A stretch of 64,000 nucleotides of DNA, from assembly GCF_010747475.1 (NCBI RefSeq), contig NZ_VSLZ01000001.1, positions 248,001-312,000 on the forward strand, in the 5' to 3' direction. The DNA comes from Halorussus sp. MSC15.2. Lineage in GTDB: Archaea > Halobacteriota > Halobacteria > Halobacteriales > Haladaptataceae. Within the stretch, counting starts at the first letter, position 1. Every line of letters starts with the position of its first letter. Below are positions 17,075-25,519 of this stretch, in pieces. The notes under the pieces were generated by a model that saw only the letters and a program-made list of their open reading frames with translations, was not told the DNA's origin and made no database searches. The position numbers were made by a program, and so were the translations under genes.

Positions 17075-17986
17075 ATGACGCAGGGCGACCTCCGGGAAGT
17101 CACGGTCGGCGACTGCTCGGACCTCTACTACCTCGACACCGGGATGTACGATACCGACGAGTACGGCGCGGTCTACGTTTACGACGCCGCCCGGCCCGCC
17201 ATCGTGGACACGGGCATCGGCACCCACCACGAACTGATTCTGGACGCGCTGGACGAGTTGGACATCGCCCGCGAGGACGTGGCGGTCATCGCGCCGACGC
17301 ACGTTCACCTCGACCACGCGGGCGGCGCGGGGTTCCTCGCGGAGGCGTGCCCGAACGCCGAGGTGATGGTCCACGAAATCGGCGCGCCCCACCTCGTGGA
17401 CCCCGCCCGCCTCGTGAAGGGCACGAAGGCGGCGGTCGGCGACCAGTGGGAGTTCTACGTCGAACCGGAACCCGTGCCCGAGGACCGCATCGTCGAACTC
17501 AACGGCGGCGACACCATCAATCTCGGCGACCACCACCTCGACGTCTACCACGCGCCGGGCCACGCGCCCCATCAGGTCGTCTTCCACGACCGGGACGACG
17601 ACTCGGTGTTCACCGCCGACGCGGCGGGCATCTGGGTCCCCGCCACCGAGGAGATTCGCGAGACCTCGCCGCCCTCGAACTTCGACCTCGAACAGTGCAT
17701 CGCTGACCTCGAAACTATCCGGGACCTCGACCCTGAGACGCTGCTCTACCCGCACTTCGGCCCGCGCGAGTACGATGGCGGCGTCACGGACGAGTACGCC
17801 GAGGTCCTCCGCGAGTGGGTCGAGACTGTCGAGGCGAAGTACGAGGAACTGGGCGACCCCGAAGCGGTCGAGGACTACTTCGCCGAACACGCGGAGATGA
17901 CCGACGTGTGGGGCGAGCGCAAGGCCAGCGAGGAGGCGCGACTCAACACCCGCGGCGTCGTGGGGTATCTGGATAGTCGCGAGTAG
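17075..17986 (+). CDS. MBL-fold metallohydrolase
   Basis: The 303-residue protein has the metallo-beta-lactamase metal motif THVHLDHAGG (residues ~74-83), with further ligands in HAPGHAPHQVVF and DAAGI, and a late YPHFG His. This arrangement suits a two-metal thioesterase or lactonase-like hydrolase of the glyoxalase II type; the substrate is unknown. There is no signal peptide. A TATA-like CTTTTAC lies 24-30 bases before the ATG. It is transcribed away from the accessory island, with ordinary haloarchaeal composition. Confidence 0.85.
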   Translation: MTQGDLREVTVGDCSDLYYLDTGMYDTDEYGAVYVYDAARPAIVDTGIGTHHELILDALDELDIAREDVAVIAPTHVHLDHAGGAGFLAEACPNAEVMVHEIGAPHLVDPARLVKGTKAAVGDQWEFYVEPEPVPEDRIVELNGGDTINLGDHHLDVYHAPGHAPHQVVFHDRDDDSVFTADAAGIWVPATEEIRETSPPSNFDLEQCIADLETIRDLDPETLLYPHFGPREYDGGVTDEYAEVLREWVETVEAKYEELGDPEAVEDYFAEHAEMTDVWGERKASEEARLNTRGVVGYLDSRE

Positions 17987-18018
17987 TAGTCGGGCGTGAC
18001 GCTACCGACGAGTTCTGT

Positions 18019-18273
18019 CTACTCCTCGCCGTCTGCCACGTCGATGCTCGACAATTCGAACGAGTCGGTGAAGTCCGCGACGTAAATCTCGCCCACCGGA
18101 ATTTTGTCGTAGTTCCTCCAGATTTGTCCGGCGATAGCCGCGGCGGCGGTTGGCGAGTCGGCGTCGACGAACCCGTACTCCTTCGTCACGTCACCCGCGG
18201 AGCTCTCACACTTCGCGGCGACCAGATACTGGTGCTCCTCCGGTTCGGTTTCGAGTTCGATTGGAGCGTCCAT
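18019..18273 (-). CDS. Small conserved-type acidic protein, unknown function
   Basis: The 84-residue acidic protein (MDAPIELETEPEEHQYLVAAKCE...) has alternating strands and one helix (SPTAAAAIAGQIWRNYDKIP), followed by VGEIYVADFTDSFELSSIDV. This could be a small alpha/beta domain. The frame extends upstream to 18366, but the ATG at 18273 is favoured because upstream residues are Arg/Pro-rich. It faces the Gfo/Idh gene divergently. No family recognised. Confidence 0.6.
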   Translation of the reverse strand: MDAPIELETEPEEHQYLVAAKCESSAGDVTKEYGFVDADSPTAAAAIAGQIWRNYDKIPVGEIYVADFTDSFELSSIDVADGEE

Positions 18274-18407
18274 GTCTCCTCCTAGCCGACGGCGATAGAA
18301 GACCGTTCCGTCGGTCGAAAGCGGCCAGCGAGCGGCCGAACGCGGCGTCTCGGCCGGGACAGCCATCAGCGGTTTACGTCCCCATGTCGTCCGACTTGCT
18401 GATTCTG

Positions 18408-19646
18408 ATGGGAGTGCAACTCACCGAACCAATCCGAATCGGTATCGTCGGGGCGGGCAACCGCGGCCGGAACCACGCGGCGCGCTACGACTCGATTCCG
18501 GGCGCGGAAGTCGTCGCCGTCGCCGACGTGGACGAAGCGAAGGCGCGGGCGCTCGCCGAGCAGTGCGGTGCCGAAAGCTACCCCGACCACGAGTCGATGC
18601 TCGATGCGGCCGACCTCGACGCCGCGAACGTCTGTGTTCACACCACGCTCCACGCGGACATCGCGGTGGACGCTCTCGAAGCGGGCGCGCACGTCTTCTG
18701 CGAGAAGCCGATGGCGGGAAGCTACGCCGACGCTCACCGGATGAGCGAGGCGGCCGACCGGACCGGACAGCGTCTCGCGGTCCAGAACCAGTTACTCTAC
18801 ACCGCCGAGACGCGGGCCGCGAAGGCGTTGGCCGACGCGGGCGAACTCGGTCGAATCTACCACGGCATCGCGGCCCGGTCGCCGGGGTTCGCGTTCGGCG
18901 GCGACGGCGACCCCGAGGAAGTCCCGCTGGGCGCGCGCCGCCGCGGGACGCCCTACGTCGACGGGTACGGCTCCCCGCCCTTCGTCCGGGAAGAGACGGC
19001 GGGCGGCGGCGTCGTCCTCGACCTCGGGAGCTACACCGTCGGCCAACTCCTCTACCTGATGGGGTCGCCCGACGGGGACCCGCCCGCCGTCGAGCGCGTA
19101 CGCGGCGAGACGTTCCAGACCGTGCCCGAGCGATTCGACGCCGAGGGCGGAACTGGGGAGTCGTCCGAGTACGCCCGGCGCATCGAGGAGAGCGGCTACG
19201 ACGTGGAAGACGTGAGCGCGGCGTTCGTCACCTTCGAGGACGGGTCGGTCCTCTCGGTCCGGGCCAGTTGGTCGCGTTACATGGAGGACGAATCGAGCGC
19301 CGTGGTCGGCACCGAGGGCGGCGTTCGCCTCGACTCCTTCGAGTACTTCTCGACGGTCGCCGACGTGGAGATGCGCGCCAGCGCCGACCTCGAAGAGTAC
19401 CTGTTTCGCAAGCAGTTCCTCGACGGCGAGCGCGGCCGAGCGGCCTACGAGTCGGGTATCTGGGCCGACCCGCTCTACCACTGGGTCGAGTCGCTCCGCG
19501 GCCGGGCCGACCCCCTGCCGACCGACGACCTCGCGCTGGAGTCGATGGTCGTCACCGACGGCATCTATCGCTCGGCGGAACTGGGCCGGGAGGTCACCCG
19601 CGAGGAGGTCGTCGAGGGCGCTGACGGGAACAGTGGGGCCGAGTAA
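18408..19646 (+). CDS. Gfo/Idh/MocA-family oxidoreductase
   Basis: The ~412-residue protein starts with a Rossmann fold: IRIGIVGAGNRGRNHAARYDSIPGAEVVAVADVD, a GxGxxG-type NAD(P) site. It continues with VFCEKPMAGSYADAHRM, the EKP motif whose lysine is central in this family. The C-terminal domain contains GGGVVLDLGSYTVGQLLYLMG. Members oxidise or reduce sugars, inositols and related compounds; no substrate can be chosen. Starts at 18384 or 18408 are both possible; MGVQLTEPIRIGIVG is preferred. The acyl-CoA synthetase gene begins 63 bases downstream. Confidence 0.88.
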   Translation: MGVQLTEPIRIGIVGAGNRGRNHAARYDSIPGAEVVAVADVDEAKARALAEQCGAESYPDHESMLDAADLDAANVCVHTTLHADIAVDALEAGAHVFCEKPMAGSYADAHRMSEAADRTGQRLAVQNQLLYTAETRAAKALADAGELGRIYHGIAARSPGFAFGGDGDPEEVPLGARRRGTPYVDGYGSPPFVREETAGGGVVLDLGSYTVGQLLYLMGSPDGDPPAVERVRGETFQTVPERFDAEGGTGESSEYARRIEESGYDVEDVSAAFVTFEDGSVLSVRASWSRYMEDESSAVVGTEGGVRLDSFEYFSTVADVEMRASADLEEYLFRKQFLDGERGRAAYESGIWADPLYHWVESLRGRADPLPTDDLALESMVVTDGIYRSAELGREVTREEVVEGADGNSGAE

Positions 19647-19709
19647 ACGCGATTGAACCCCCCGGAAGTTCGGGAGTACCTTAATGTCGCGCGCTTCTGA
19701 CTGAATGGT

Positions 19710-21695
19710 ATGGAGTGGCGTGACGCCGAACGGGAGTACGACGACGAAGTAGTCGGCCAGTCCACGATGGCGCGACTGTTCGAGGAGAGCGCGGCCCGGC
19801 ACGAGAACCGCCCGGCCCAGCAGTACAAGGGGGCCGTCTACGACCGGTCGCTCGCCGGTACCGCCTTCCCCGCGGCGGCCGCCGGGGAGTTCCGGTCGCT
19901 CTCGTACGCCGAGATGCGCGACGTGGTCCGGTCGCTCGCGGCCGGGTTCCGCGACTTGGGCGTCAAAGCCGACGACCGCGTGGGCATCTTCGCCGACACC
20001 CGGATGGAGTGGGCGCAGGCCGACTTCGGCCTGCTCGCGGCGGGCGCGGTTGTAACGACCGTCTACCGCGGGTCTTCGCCCAATCAGGTCCAGTACCTGC
20101 TCGGCGACCCCGACGCCGACGGCGTCGTCGTGGAGAACGCCGAACTGCTCGACCGCGTGGTCTCGGTGCAGGACTCGCTCGACCTCGAATTCGCGGTCGT
20201 GATGGACGAACTGGGCGACCGCGGGGCGTCGGTGGCCGACGAGGCGGCCTTCGAGGTACTGACGCTCGGCGACCTGTACGAGCGCGGGAGCGAGGCCTTC
20301 GACCGCGAGAGCTACGAGTCGTGGGTGGACGCCCGCGACCCCGAGGACCTCGCCACGCTCATCTACACCTCCGGAACGACGGGCAAGCCGAAGGGCGTGA
20401 AACTGACCCACCGCAACTTCCGGTCGAACGTCAACCAGTGCTACAAGCGGTTCGGTCCCCGGCCGGACAAGACCGACGTCCCCGCCATCGACGAGAACGC
20501 CCGGACCGTCTCGTTCCTCCCGCTGGCGCACGTCCTCGAACGACTCGCGGGCCACTTCCTGATGTTCGCCGCCGGTGCGACCGTGGCCTACGCCGAGAGT
20601 CCCGAGACCATACAGGAGGACTTTCAGGCGGTCGAACCCACGACCGGAACCAGCGTCCCGCGGGTGTACGAGCGCATGTACGACGCCGTCCGTGCGAAGG
20701 CCGAGTCCTCGGCGGTCGGCGAGCGCCTGTTCGAGTGGGCCTCCGAGGTGGGCCGGGAGTACTTCGAGACCGAGAACCCGGGAGCGGTCCTCCGGGCCAA
20801 GCGCGCCGTCGCCGACGCCCTCGTCTTCCGGAAGGTCCGGAACGCGCTCGGGGGCAACATCGACTTCCTCATCAGCGGCGGCGGGAGTCTCTCGGCCGAC
20901 CTCTGCGCGCTCTATCACGGGATGGGTCTGCCGATTCTCGAAGGCTACGGCCTGACCGAGACCTCGCCCGTCGTGGCGGTCAACCCGCCCGAGGCGCCGA
21001 AAGTCGGCACCATCGGGCCGCCGGTGGTGGACGCCGAAGTTCGAGTCGATAGCTCGGTGGTGTCCGAGGAGACCTTCGGCGGCACCGACGGCGAGGTCGG
21101 CGAACTCCTCGTGAAGGGACCGAACGTCACCGAGGGCTACTGGGAGATGCCGGACGCGACGGAGCGGGCGTTCACGGAGGACGACTCGGGCGAGCGGTGG
21201 TTCCGTACCGGCGACATCGTGGAACTCCGCCACGACGACTACGTCGAGTTCCGCGAACGAGCCAAGGAACTGCTGGTCCTCTCGACCGGCAAGAACGTCG
21301 CGCCGGGACCCATCGAGGACGCCTTCGCGGCCAGCGACGTGGTCGAACAGGCGGTCGTCATCGGCGACGGCCACAAGTTCGTCTCCGCGCTCGTGGTCCC
21401 GAACTTCGAGGGCGTCCGCAAGCGCGCCGAGAGCGAGGGCATCGACCTGCCTGACGACGACCGAGACCTCACCCGTCACGACCGCGTCCGGGCGTGGATG
21501 GACGAGGAGGTCGAGCGCGTCAACCGGCAGTTCGAGTCCCACGAGCAGATAAAGCAGTTCCGCGTGGTCGGCGAGGAGTTCACCGAGGAGAACGGCCTGC
21601 TGACCCCGACGATGAAGAAGAAGCGCCGGAACATCCTGAAGCGGTTCGCCGACGAGATAGACGAGATTTACGAGCGCGAGTACGAGGAAGCCTGA
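19710..21695 (+). CDS. Long-chain acyl-CoA synthetase (AMP-forming)
   Basis: This 661-residue enzyme activates a fatty or other carboxylic acid to its CoA thioester through an acyl-adenylate. The P-loop-like motif YTSGTTGKPKGVKLTH lies near residues 221-236. Further motifs are SFLPLAHVLERLAGHF, LEGYGLTETSPVVAVNPPE, and the hinge WFRTGDIVELRHDDYVEFRERAKELLVLSTGKNVAPGPIE. The C-terminal TPTMKKKRRNIL motif contains lysines typical of long-chain synthetases (FadD15/ACSL type). It is cytosolic and probably feeds beta-oxidation; a thiolase lies at 38105-39247. Located on the same strand just after the Gfo/Idh oxidoreductase. Confidence 0.92.
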   Translation: MEWRDAEREYDDEVVGQSTMARLFEESAARHENRPAQQYKGAVYDRSLAGTAFPAAAAGEFRSLSYAEMRDVVRSLAAGFRDLGVKADDRVGIFADTRMEWAQADFGLLAAGAVVTTVYRGSSPNQVQYLLGDPDADGVVVENAELLDRVVSVQDSLDLEFAVVMDELGDRGASVADEAAFEVLTLGDLYERGSEAFDRESYESWVDARDPEDLATLIYTSGTTGKPKGVKLTHRNFRSNVNQCYKRFGPRPDKTDVPAIDENARTVSFLPLAHVLERLAGHFLMFAAGATVAYAESPETIQEDFQAVEPTTGTSVPRVYERMYDAVRAKAESSAVGERLFEWASEVGREYFETENPGAVLRAKRAVADALVFRKVRNALGGNIDFLISGGGSLSADLCALYHGMGLPILEGYGLTETSPVVAVNPPEAPKVGTIGPPVVDAEVRVDSSVVSEETFGGTDGEVGELLVKGPNVTEGYWEMPDATERAFTEDDSGERWFRTGDIVELRHDDYVEFRERAKELLVLSTGKNVAPGPIEDAFAASDVVEQAVVIGDGHKFVSALVVPNFEGVRKRAESEGIDLPDDDRDLTRHDRVRAWMDEEVERVNRQFESHEQIKQFRVVGEEFTEENGLLTPTMKKKRRNILKRFADEIDEIYEREYEEA

Positions 21696-21706
21696 GGGCG
21701 ACTATC

Positions 21707-22921
21707 TCATCGGACTCTCGTATCGACTCTCTCCGAGACCCGTTTCGCGTCCGGGAGGTGGGCCAGCGTAATCACTCGACCGTCGGAGGTTCGAATCCGA
21801 ACCGTACCGGTCCCCGATAATCGCCCGGACAGGCCTCTCGTGACGGTAACCGTCTCGATTTCGTCGTACGCCACTCGCCATTGCGGTGTCGCCAGACAGC
21901 GGTCGTATCCCGCGACGCTCCGCTCGGAAAGCCCGTACTCCATAGACCCGTACTGGACGTACTGCTCGATTCCCTTTCCGGCGGTAATAGCCGCGACTAT
22001 CCCCACGACGATACTCGTCGCAACGGGTACGCCGGTCGCTCCCTGAAGCAGGAACCACAGCGGAAACAGGACAAAAATCCCGTGTACGGACAGTGCGTAT
22101 CCAAGTCCGATTAGGAGTCCGCCGAGACGGACCGCTCGCCCGTTGGGGAAGAAACGAGCGGTCGGTTCTTCGTCCGGCGTCTCGATAGTCGTCCGTGCCG
22201 ACTCCTCGTCGGTGCCGAGACGGTTGGCGACGATGTCGGAGACGCGACTCGCGGTCGGTCCCGTCCGGTACCGATACAGGTCGTATCCGAGTTTGACACC
22301 GACGACCCCGACGAACGCGACCACGTCGCTGGTCTCGGTGCTGACGAGGGCTTCGACGACCGACGCGAACGCCCACATCGTGAGCAAGTAGGTAGCCGGG
22401 CCCGCCGCTACTGCTTGCGCCGACACCTCTCGGTACTCCTCGTCGCCGAGATACTCGGACCGGAACGTGACGCCGCGAGCGACGAACGCGCCGACGGCAC
22501 CCACTAGTACCGTTCCTACGACCAGTTCGCTGGGGGTCCACGCCAGTAATTCCTGCCCCTGTAAGACGAACAGTGAGTATCCGGAGAACGCCCAGACCCC
22601 GCCGAGGATAGCGAGCAGGCCGACCGTGTGGGGGACGTTTCTGGGGTACACCCGCGGACCACCTCTCCAGAGGCGGACACCGCCGCGTTTCTCGAACAGG
22701 CCGTCGAGGGGGACTCGCGTGCTGTGGATAGTAGAGCGTCGTTCGGCGAACAGGGCTTCGACGCCGGACCAACAGAGTACGATTCCTATCTCGACCCAGT
22801 ACAGCAGTAGTAGCGCGACGACGTCCCAACCGAGAGCGAGTACGCCGACTAATGGAAACAAGTTCGTTCCGACTATCCCGACGACCGGGAGTCGTTCGTC
22901 GCGTGTTCGGCCGGGTCGCAC
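21707..22921 (-). CDS. DUF6498-like multi-spanning membrane protein with C-terminal PH-like domain
   Basis: The 404-residue protein has about seven to eight hydrophobic segments. The first region, VVALLLLYWVEIGIVLCWSGVEALFAERR, resembles the DUF6498 family signature. The last ~75 residues (MEYGLSERSVAGYDRCLATPQWRVAYDEIETVTVTRG ... VRIRTSDGRVITLAHLPDAKRVSERV) look like a bacterial PH (YdbT/bPH2-like) domain. The start is GTG at 22921. It lies convergent to the acyl-CoA synthetase, 11 bases apart. Function unknown. Confidence 0.7.
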   Translation of the reverse strand: MRPGRTRDERLPVVGIVGTNLFPLVGVLALGWDVVALLLLYWVEIGIVLCWSGVEALFAERRSTIHSTRVPLDGLFEKRGGVRLWRGGPRVYPRNVPHTVGLLAILGGVWAFSGYSLFVLQGQELLAWTPSELVVGTVLVGAVGAFVARGVTFRSEYLGDEEYREVSAQAVAAGPATYLLTMWAFASVVEALVSTETSDVVAFVGVVGVKLGYDLYRYRTGPTASRVSDIVANRLGTDEESARTTIETPDEEPTARFFPNGRAVRLGGLLIGLGYALSVHGIFVLFPLWFLLQGATGVPVATSIVVGIVAAITAGKGIEQYVQYGSMEYGLSERSVAGYDRCLATPQWRVAYDEIETVTVTRGLSGRLSGTGTVRIRTSDGRVITLAHLPDAKRVSERVDTRVR

Positions 22922-23015
22922 TTCTTATCGTCTCCGTAGCATCCATAAATATGATTCCGTTGCGTCGTTCCATCCAACAACATCCGCTGAAGGAAACGAT
23001 GCTCGAATCCCCGTC

Positions 23016-25241
23016 TCAGAAGGTCGAGAGCGTACTCTGACCGGAGTCCGAGAACAGCGTCCCGTCGGTCAGCATCTCCTCGACGGTGCGGTCGATTTCG
23101 GCCTGCACGGCCGCCAGTTCCGGTATCGTCCGCTCGTTGTAGGCGCGCTTGGAGGTGTCGGTGTGTTCGGGGACGATTTCGTGGGCGCGCATCGAGAGGT
23201 CGGCCAGTCGCCGACTCGCCTCGGTCTCGCGATACTCCGGCAGTTCGAGCTTCGAGACGACCGTCTTCGAGAGGCTGGCTTTGCCTTCGGAGGCGACGTT
23301 CTTCAGCGACCGCTGGTATATCGCCGAGTTGAGCAGGGCACAGAGGAAGTGGGCCTCGCGCTCGCTCCCGGCCGCGACGAACATGTAGTGGTCGCCCGGG
23401 ACGACCAGTTTCTCGCCGAGGTCGTCGTCCTCGACGGTCGAGACGACCGCGAAGTGGGGTTTGAACCCGAGCCTGCACCACACCACCTTGTACTCGCTCC
23501 ACGTGTAGTCGCCCAGTCCGAAGACGTTGTAGAACGGTCCCTTCTGGAGCCACGAGGAGGCCCGGTCTTCCAGCGCCTCGCGGTGGCTCCGCAGGTAGTC
23601 GTAGGTCTTCGGATACCGGTTCTTCAGTTCTCCCTCGTTGTCCTCGTTGGCCTTCCGCATCGGGACCAGTCGGAGTTCGTGACCGAACAGGCCGTACTTG
23701 ACGACGTGCTTCGATTTGATGTACGGGTAGACGAACGCCGACTCCATCTCGGCCAGTTCCTCGCGGTTTATGGAGAACACGTCCTGCGCGTCGTCCTTGA
23801 CGCCGTGACGGATGTCGTGTGCGCACTCGCCGAGCGCGCCGCGTTCGGCGTCCTCGCGTATCCACGCCGAGGTGGTGTCCTCGTCGTCCACCGGAACGAC
23901 GCCGGTCCGGGCGGCGGCAAGCGTCTCCCGAATCGCCTCGGCCGTGGCGAAGTCGGGCCGCGCGTCGCCCGCCGTCCACGAGGTGGCGTCGACGGGGAAC
24001 GAGTGGTCGGCGTCGGCCCGGAACGCGTATATCGCCGCGTTCGCGCCGACCTGCTCGCCGAACGGTCGGAGTCGGTTGAAGTCGTGGATTCGGTCGAGCG
24101 CGAGCGGTCGGTCGCCCACGGTGAGCGTCCGGAGGAGTTTGCCCGCCGGTCCCGTCATGATGTCGCGCTTCATGACGAAGCTCGCACCGCCGCCCTCGGT
24201 CAGGTACCGATGGATGCAGACCCAGACGTAGGGAATCGACACGTCGTCGTTGGCGTAGCCCAACCGCGAGGCGGCCCCGTCGTGGGGGAGGAGGTCGAGG
24301 TCGGCGTCGGTCGCGCGCCAGCGGTCCTTCACGTCCTCGGAGAGTCGGCCCCACGGAATCCACGGCGGGTTGCCGACGAGGTAGTCGGCGGTCGGGTCGA
24401 TGGTCTCGCCCGCGAACGAGAGGTCGCCGTCGTGGCTCAGTCCGAGCGCGTCGGTCAGGAACACCGGGAGTTCGACCGCGTCCACGTCGGCGTCTTCGAG
24501 GACGGGCAGCAACGAGAGCAGATAGTTCAGTTTCGTACTCTTGACCGCGACCGGGTTCAGGTCGATGCCGACGACCGAATCGGTGACGTTCTCGACGATT
24601 TCTGTCGGAGTGCGGTCCCCGCGCATCGCCGCAATCTTCCGGTCGATGCAGACGGCGGGGAACACGCCAGACCCGCACCCGGGGTCGAGGAACGTCGCGG
24701 TCTCGAAGTCGTCCGCGTCGAGGGCGTCCACCGCGAGTTCGGCGACGCCGCGCGGGGTGTAGTACTCGCCCAGCGCGAGCCGGATTTCCCGGGAGACGAC
24801 GCCCTCGTAGAGCGTGCGCAGGAAGTCGGTATCGGCGCTCCGGAGGTCCTCTTTCGTGAGCGCGTCGCTCGGCGCGGCGGTCGTCCCGTCGGCCTCAGCG
24901 ACGCGGCGGTGCAACTCCCGAAAGCCGAACGACAGCGCGTCGGTGTTCGCGCTGGGTTCCGGATTGACGAGGGTGAACCCGAACTCGCGTTCGGCGAACT
25001 CGACGAACTGGTCCACGACGAAGTCGTAGTAGAGCGCGTCCACGAACAGTTCGTCTCTCGGATTCGCCGCGTCCACGTCCCCGAACACGTCGCCGTGGCT
25101 CGTCGTGACGAACTCCTCCCACTCCGCTCGGGCCGCCCGAACCCGCTCGTCGGTCTCCAACAGGTCGAGGGCCACGCTCGTGAACGCGTCGTAGGGCGTG
25201 CTCTCGCGCCCCCACCGCTCCAAGATTCCTCGGTCACTCAT
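23016..25241 (-). CDS. N6-adenine DNA methyltransferase (Eco57I/TaqI-like), apparently solitary
   Basis: The 741-residue enzyme has the SAM-binding motif FLDPGCGSGVFPA (residues 184-196), a preceding GEYYTPRGVAELAVDAL that is typical of type I/IIG methylases, and the catalytic NPPW at 291-294. After the catalytic domain, a TaqI-C/Eco57I-like target-recognition region is visible (SSWLQKGPFYNVFGLGDYTWSEYKVVW ... VVPGDHYMFVAAGSEREAHFLCALLNS). The N-terminal ~150 residues are helical with no evident PD-ExK nuclease triad, and no endonuclease gene is adjacent. It therefore looks like a stand-alone methylase for epigenetic marking or a remnant of a restriction system. Confidence 0.85.
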   Translation of the reverse strand: MSDRGILERWGRESTPYDAFTSVALDLLETDERVRAARAEWEEFVTTSHGDVFGDVDAANPRDELFVDALYYDFVVDQFVEFAEREFGFTLVNPEPSANTDALSFGFRELHRRVAEADGTTAAPSDALTKEDLRSADTDFLRTLYEGVVSREIRLALGEYYTPRGVAELAVDALDADDFETATFLDPGCGSGVFPAVCIDRKIAAMRGDRTPTEIVENVTDSVVGIDLNPVAVKSTKLNYLLSLLPVLEDADVDAVELPVFLTDALGLSHDGDLSFAGETIDPTADYLVGNPPWIPWGRLSEDVKDRWRATDADLDLLPHDGAASRLGYANDDVSIPYVWVCIHRYLTEGGGASFVMKRDIMTGPAGKLLRTLTVGDRPLALDRIHDFNRLRPFGEQVGANAAIYAFRADADHSFPVDATSWTAGDARPDFATAEAIRETLAAARTGVVPVDDEDTTSAWIREDAERGALGECAHDIRHGVKDDAQDVFSINREELAEMESAFVYPYIKSKHVVKYGLFGHELRLVPMRKANEDNEGELKNRYPKTYDYLRSHREALEDRASSWLQKGPFYNVFGLGDYTWSEYKVVWCRLGFKPHFAVVSTVEDDDLGEKLVVPGDHYMFVAAGSEREAHFLCALLNSAIYQRSLKNVASEGKASLSKTVVSKLELPEYRETEASRRLADLSMRAHEIVPEHTDTSKRAYNERTIPELAAVQAEIDRTVEEMLTDGTLFSDSGQSTLSTF

Positions 25242-25469
25242 CGTTTCCGTGGTTACTACGGGAGGAGGTCTCGTTAACTAACTACTGTTTCGCCTCGCCA
25301 GTTCGGGACCAGCCAACGTCCCTCGACCGATGAACTCCCTCCTCGGCGCGCTGTGTCGGCGCACTCATCTCCGACGAAAATCGCCAGACGGAAGAACTAT
25401 CTACGAGGCGTCCGGTCGGTTCCTCGTACATAAACGCACGCAATCACCGGCTCCTGACCTCTTCCGACC

Positions 25470-25477
25470 GTTTTAAA
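25470..25477 (+). promoter_or_regulatory. Probable TATA box of the antiporter gene
   Basis: The sequence GTTTTAAA stands out in the intergenic region 25242-25519. It lies about 45 bases before the GTG start and 28 bases before the ribosome binding site, which would give a short leader. Position-based inference. Confidence 0.35.
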
Positions 25478-25504
25478 CCTCATTACCCCATTTCACTCCC
25501 ACAC

Positions 25505-25510
25505 GGAGGT
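25505..25510 (+). promoter_or_regulatory. Shine-Dalgarno sequence deciding the antiporter GTG start
   Basis: GGAGGT ends nine bases before the GTG at 25520. Strong Shine-Dalgarno sites are uncommon before first genes in haloarchaea, so this helps fix the GTG start. Confidence 0.55.
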
Positions 25511-25519
25511 TCTACAAAA

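Noticed and set aside
18792-21542. Very long open frame (over 900 codons) on the - strand
   Set aside because: It is antisense to the Gfo/Idh and acyl-CoA synthetase genes. Its Arg/Val/His/Asp-heavy sequence is the usual shadow of G+C-rich codons.
21788-21798. GGTTCGAATCC, a tRNA T-arm-like word
   Set aside because: It lies within the coding sequence of the DUF6498-like protein. No acceptor, D or anticodon arms can be built around it.
22467-25277. Very long open frame on the + strand
   Set aside because: It is antisense to the methyltransferase, with no recognisable motif; a shadow of third-position G/C bias.
23016-25519. Possible restriction endonuclease partner for the methyltransferase
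   Set aside because: No PD-ExK, GIY-YIG or HNH motif was seen in the N-terminal part or in the flanking 300 bases.
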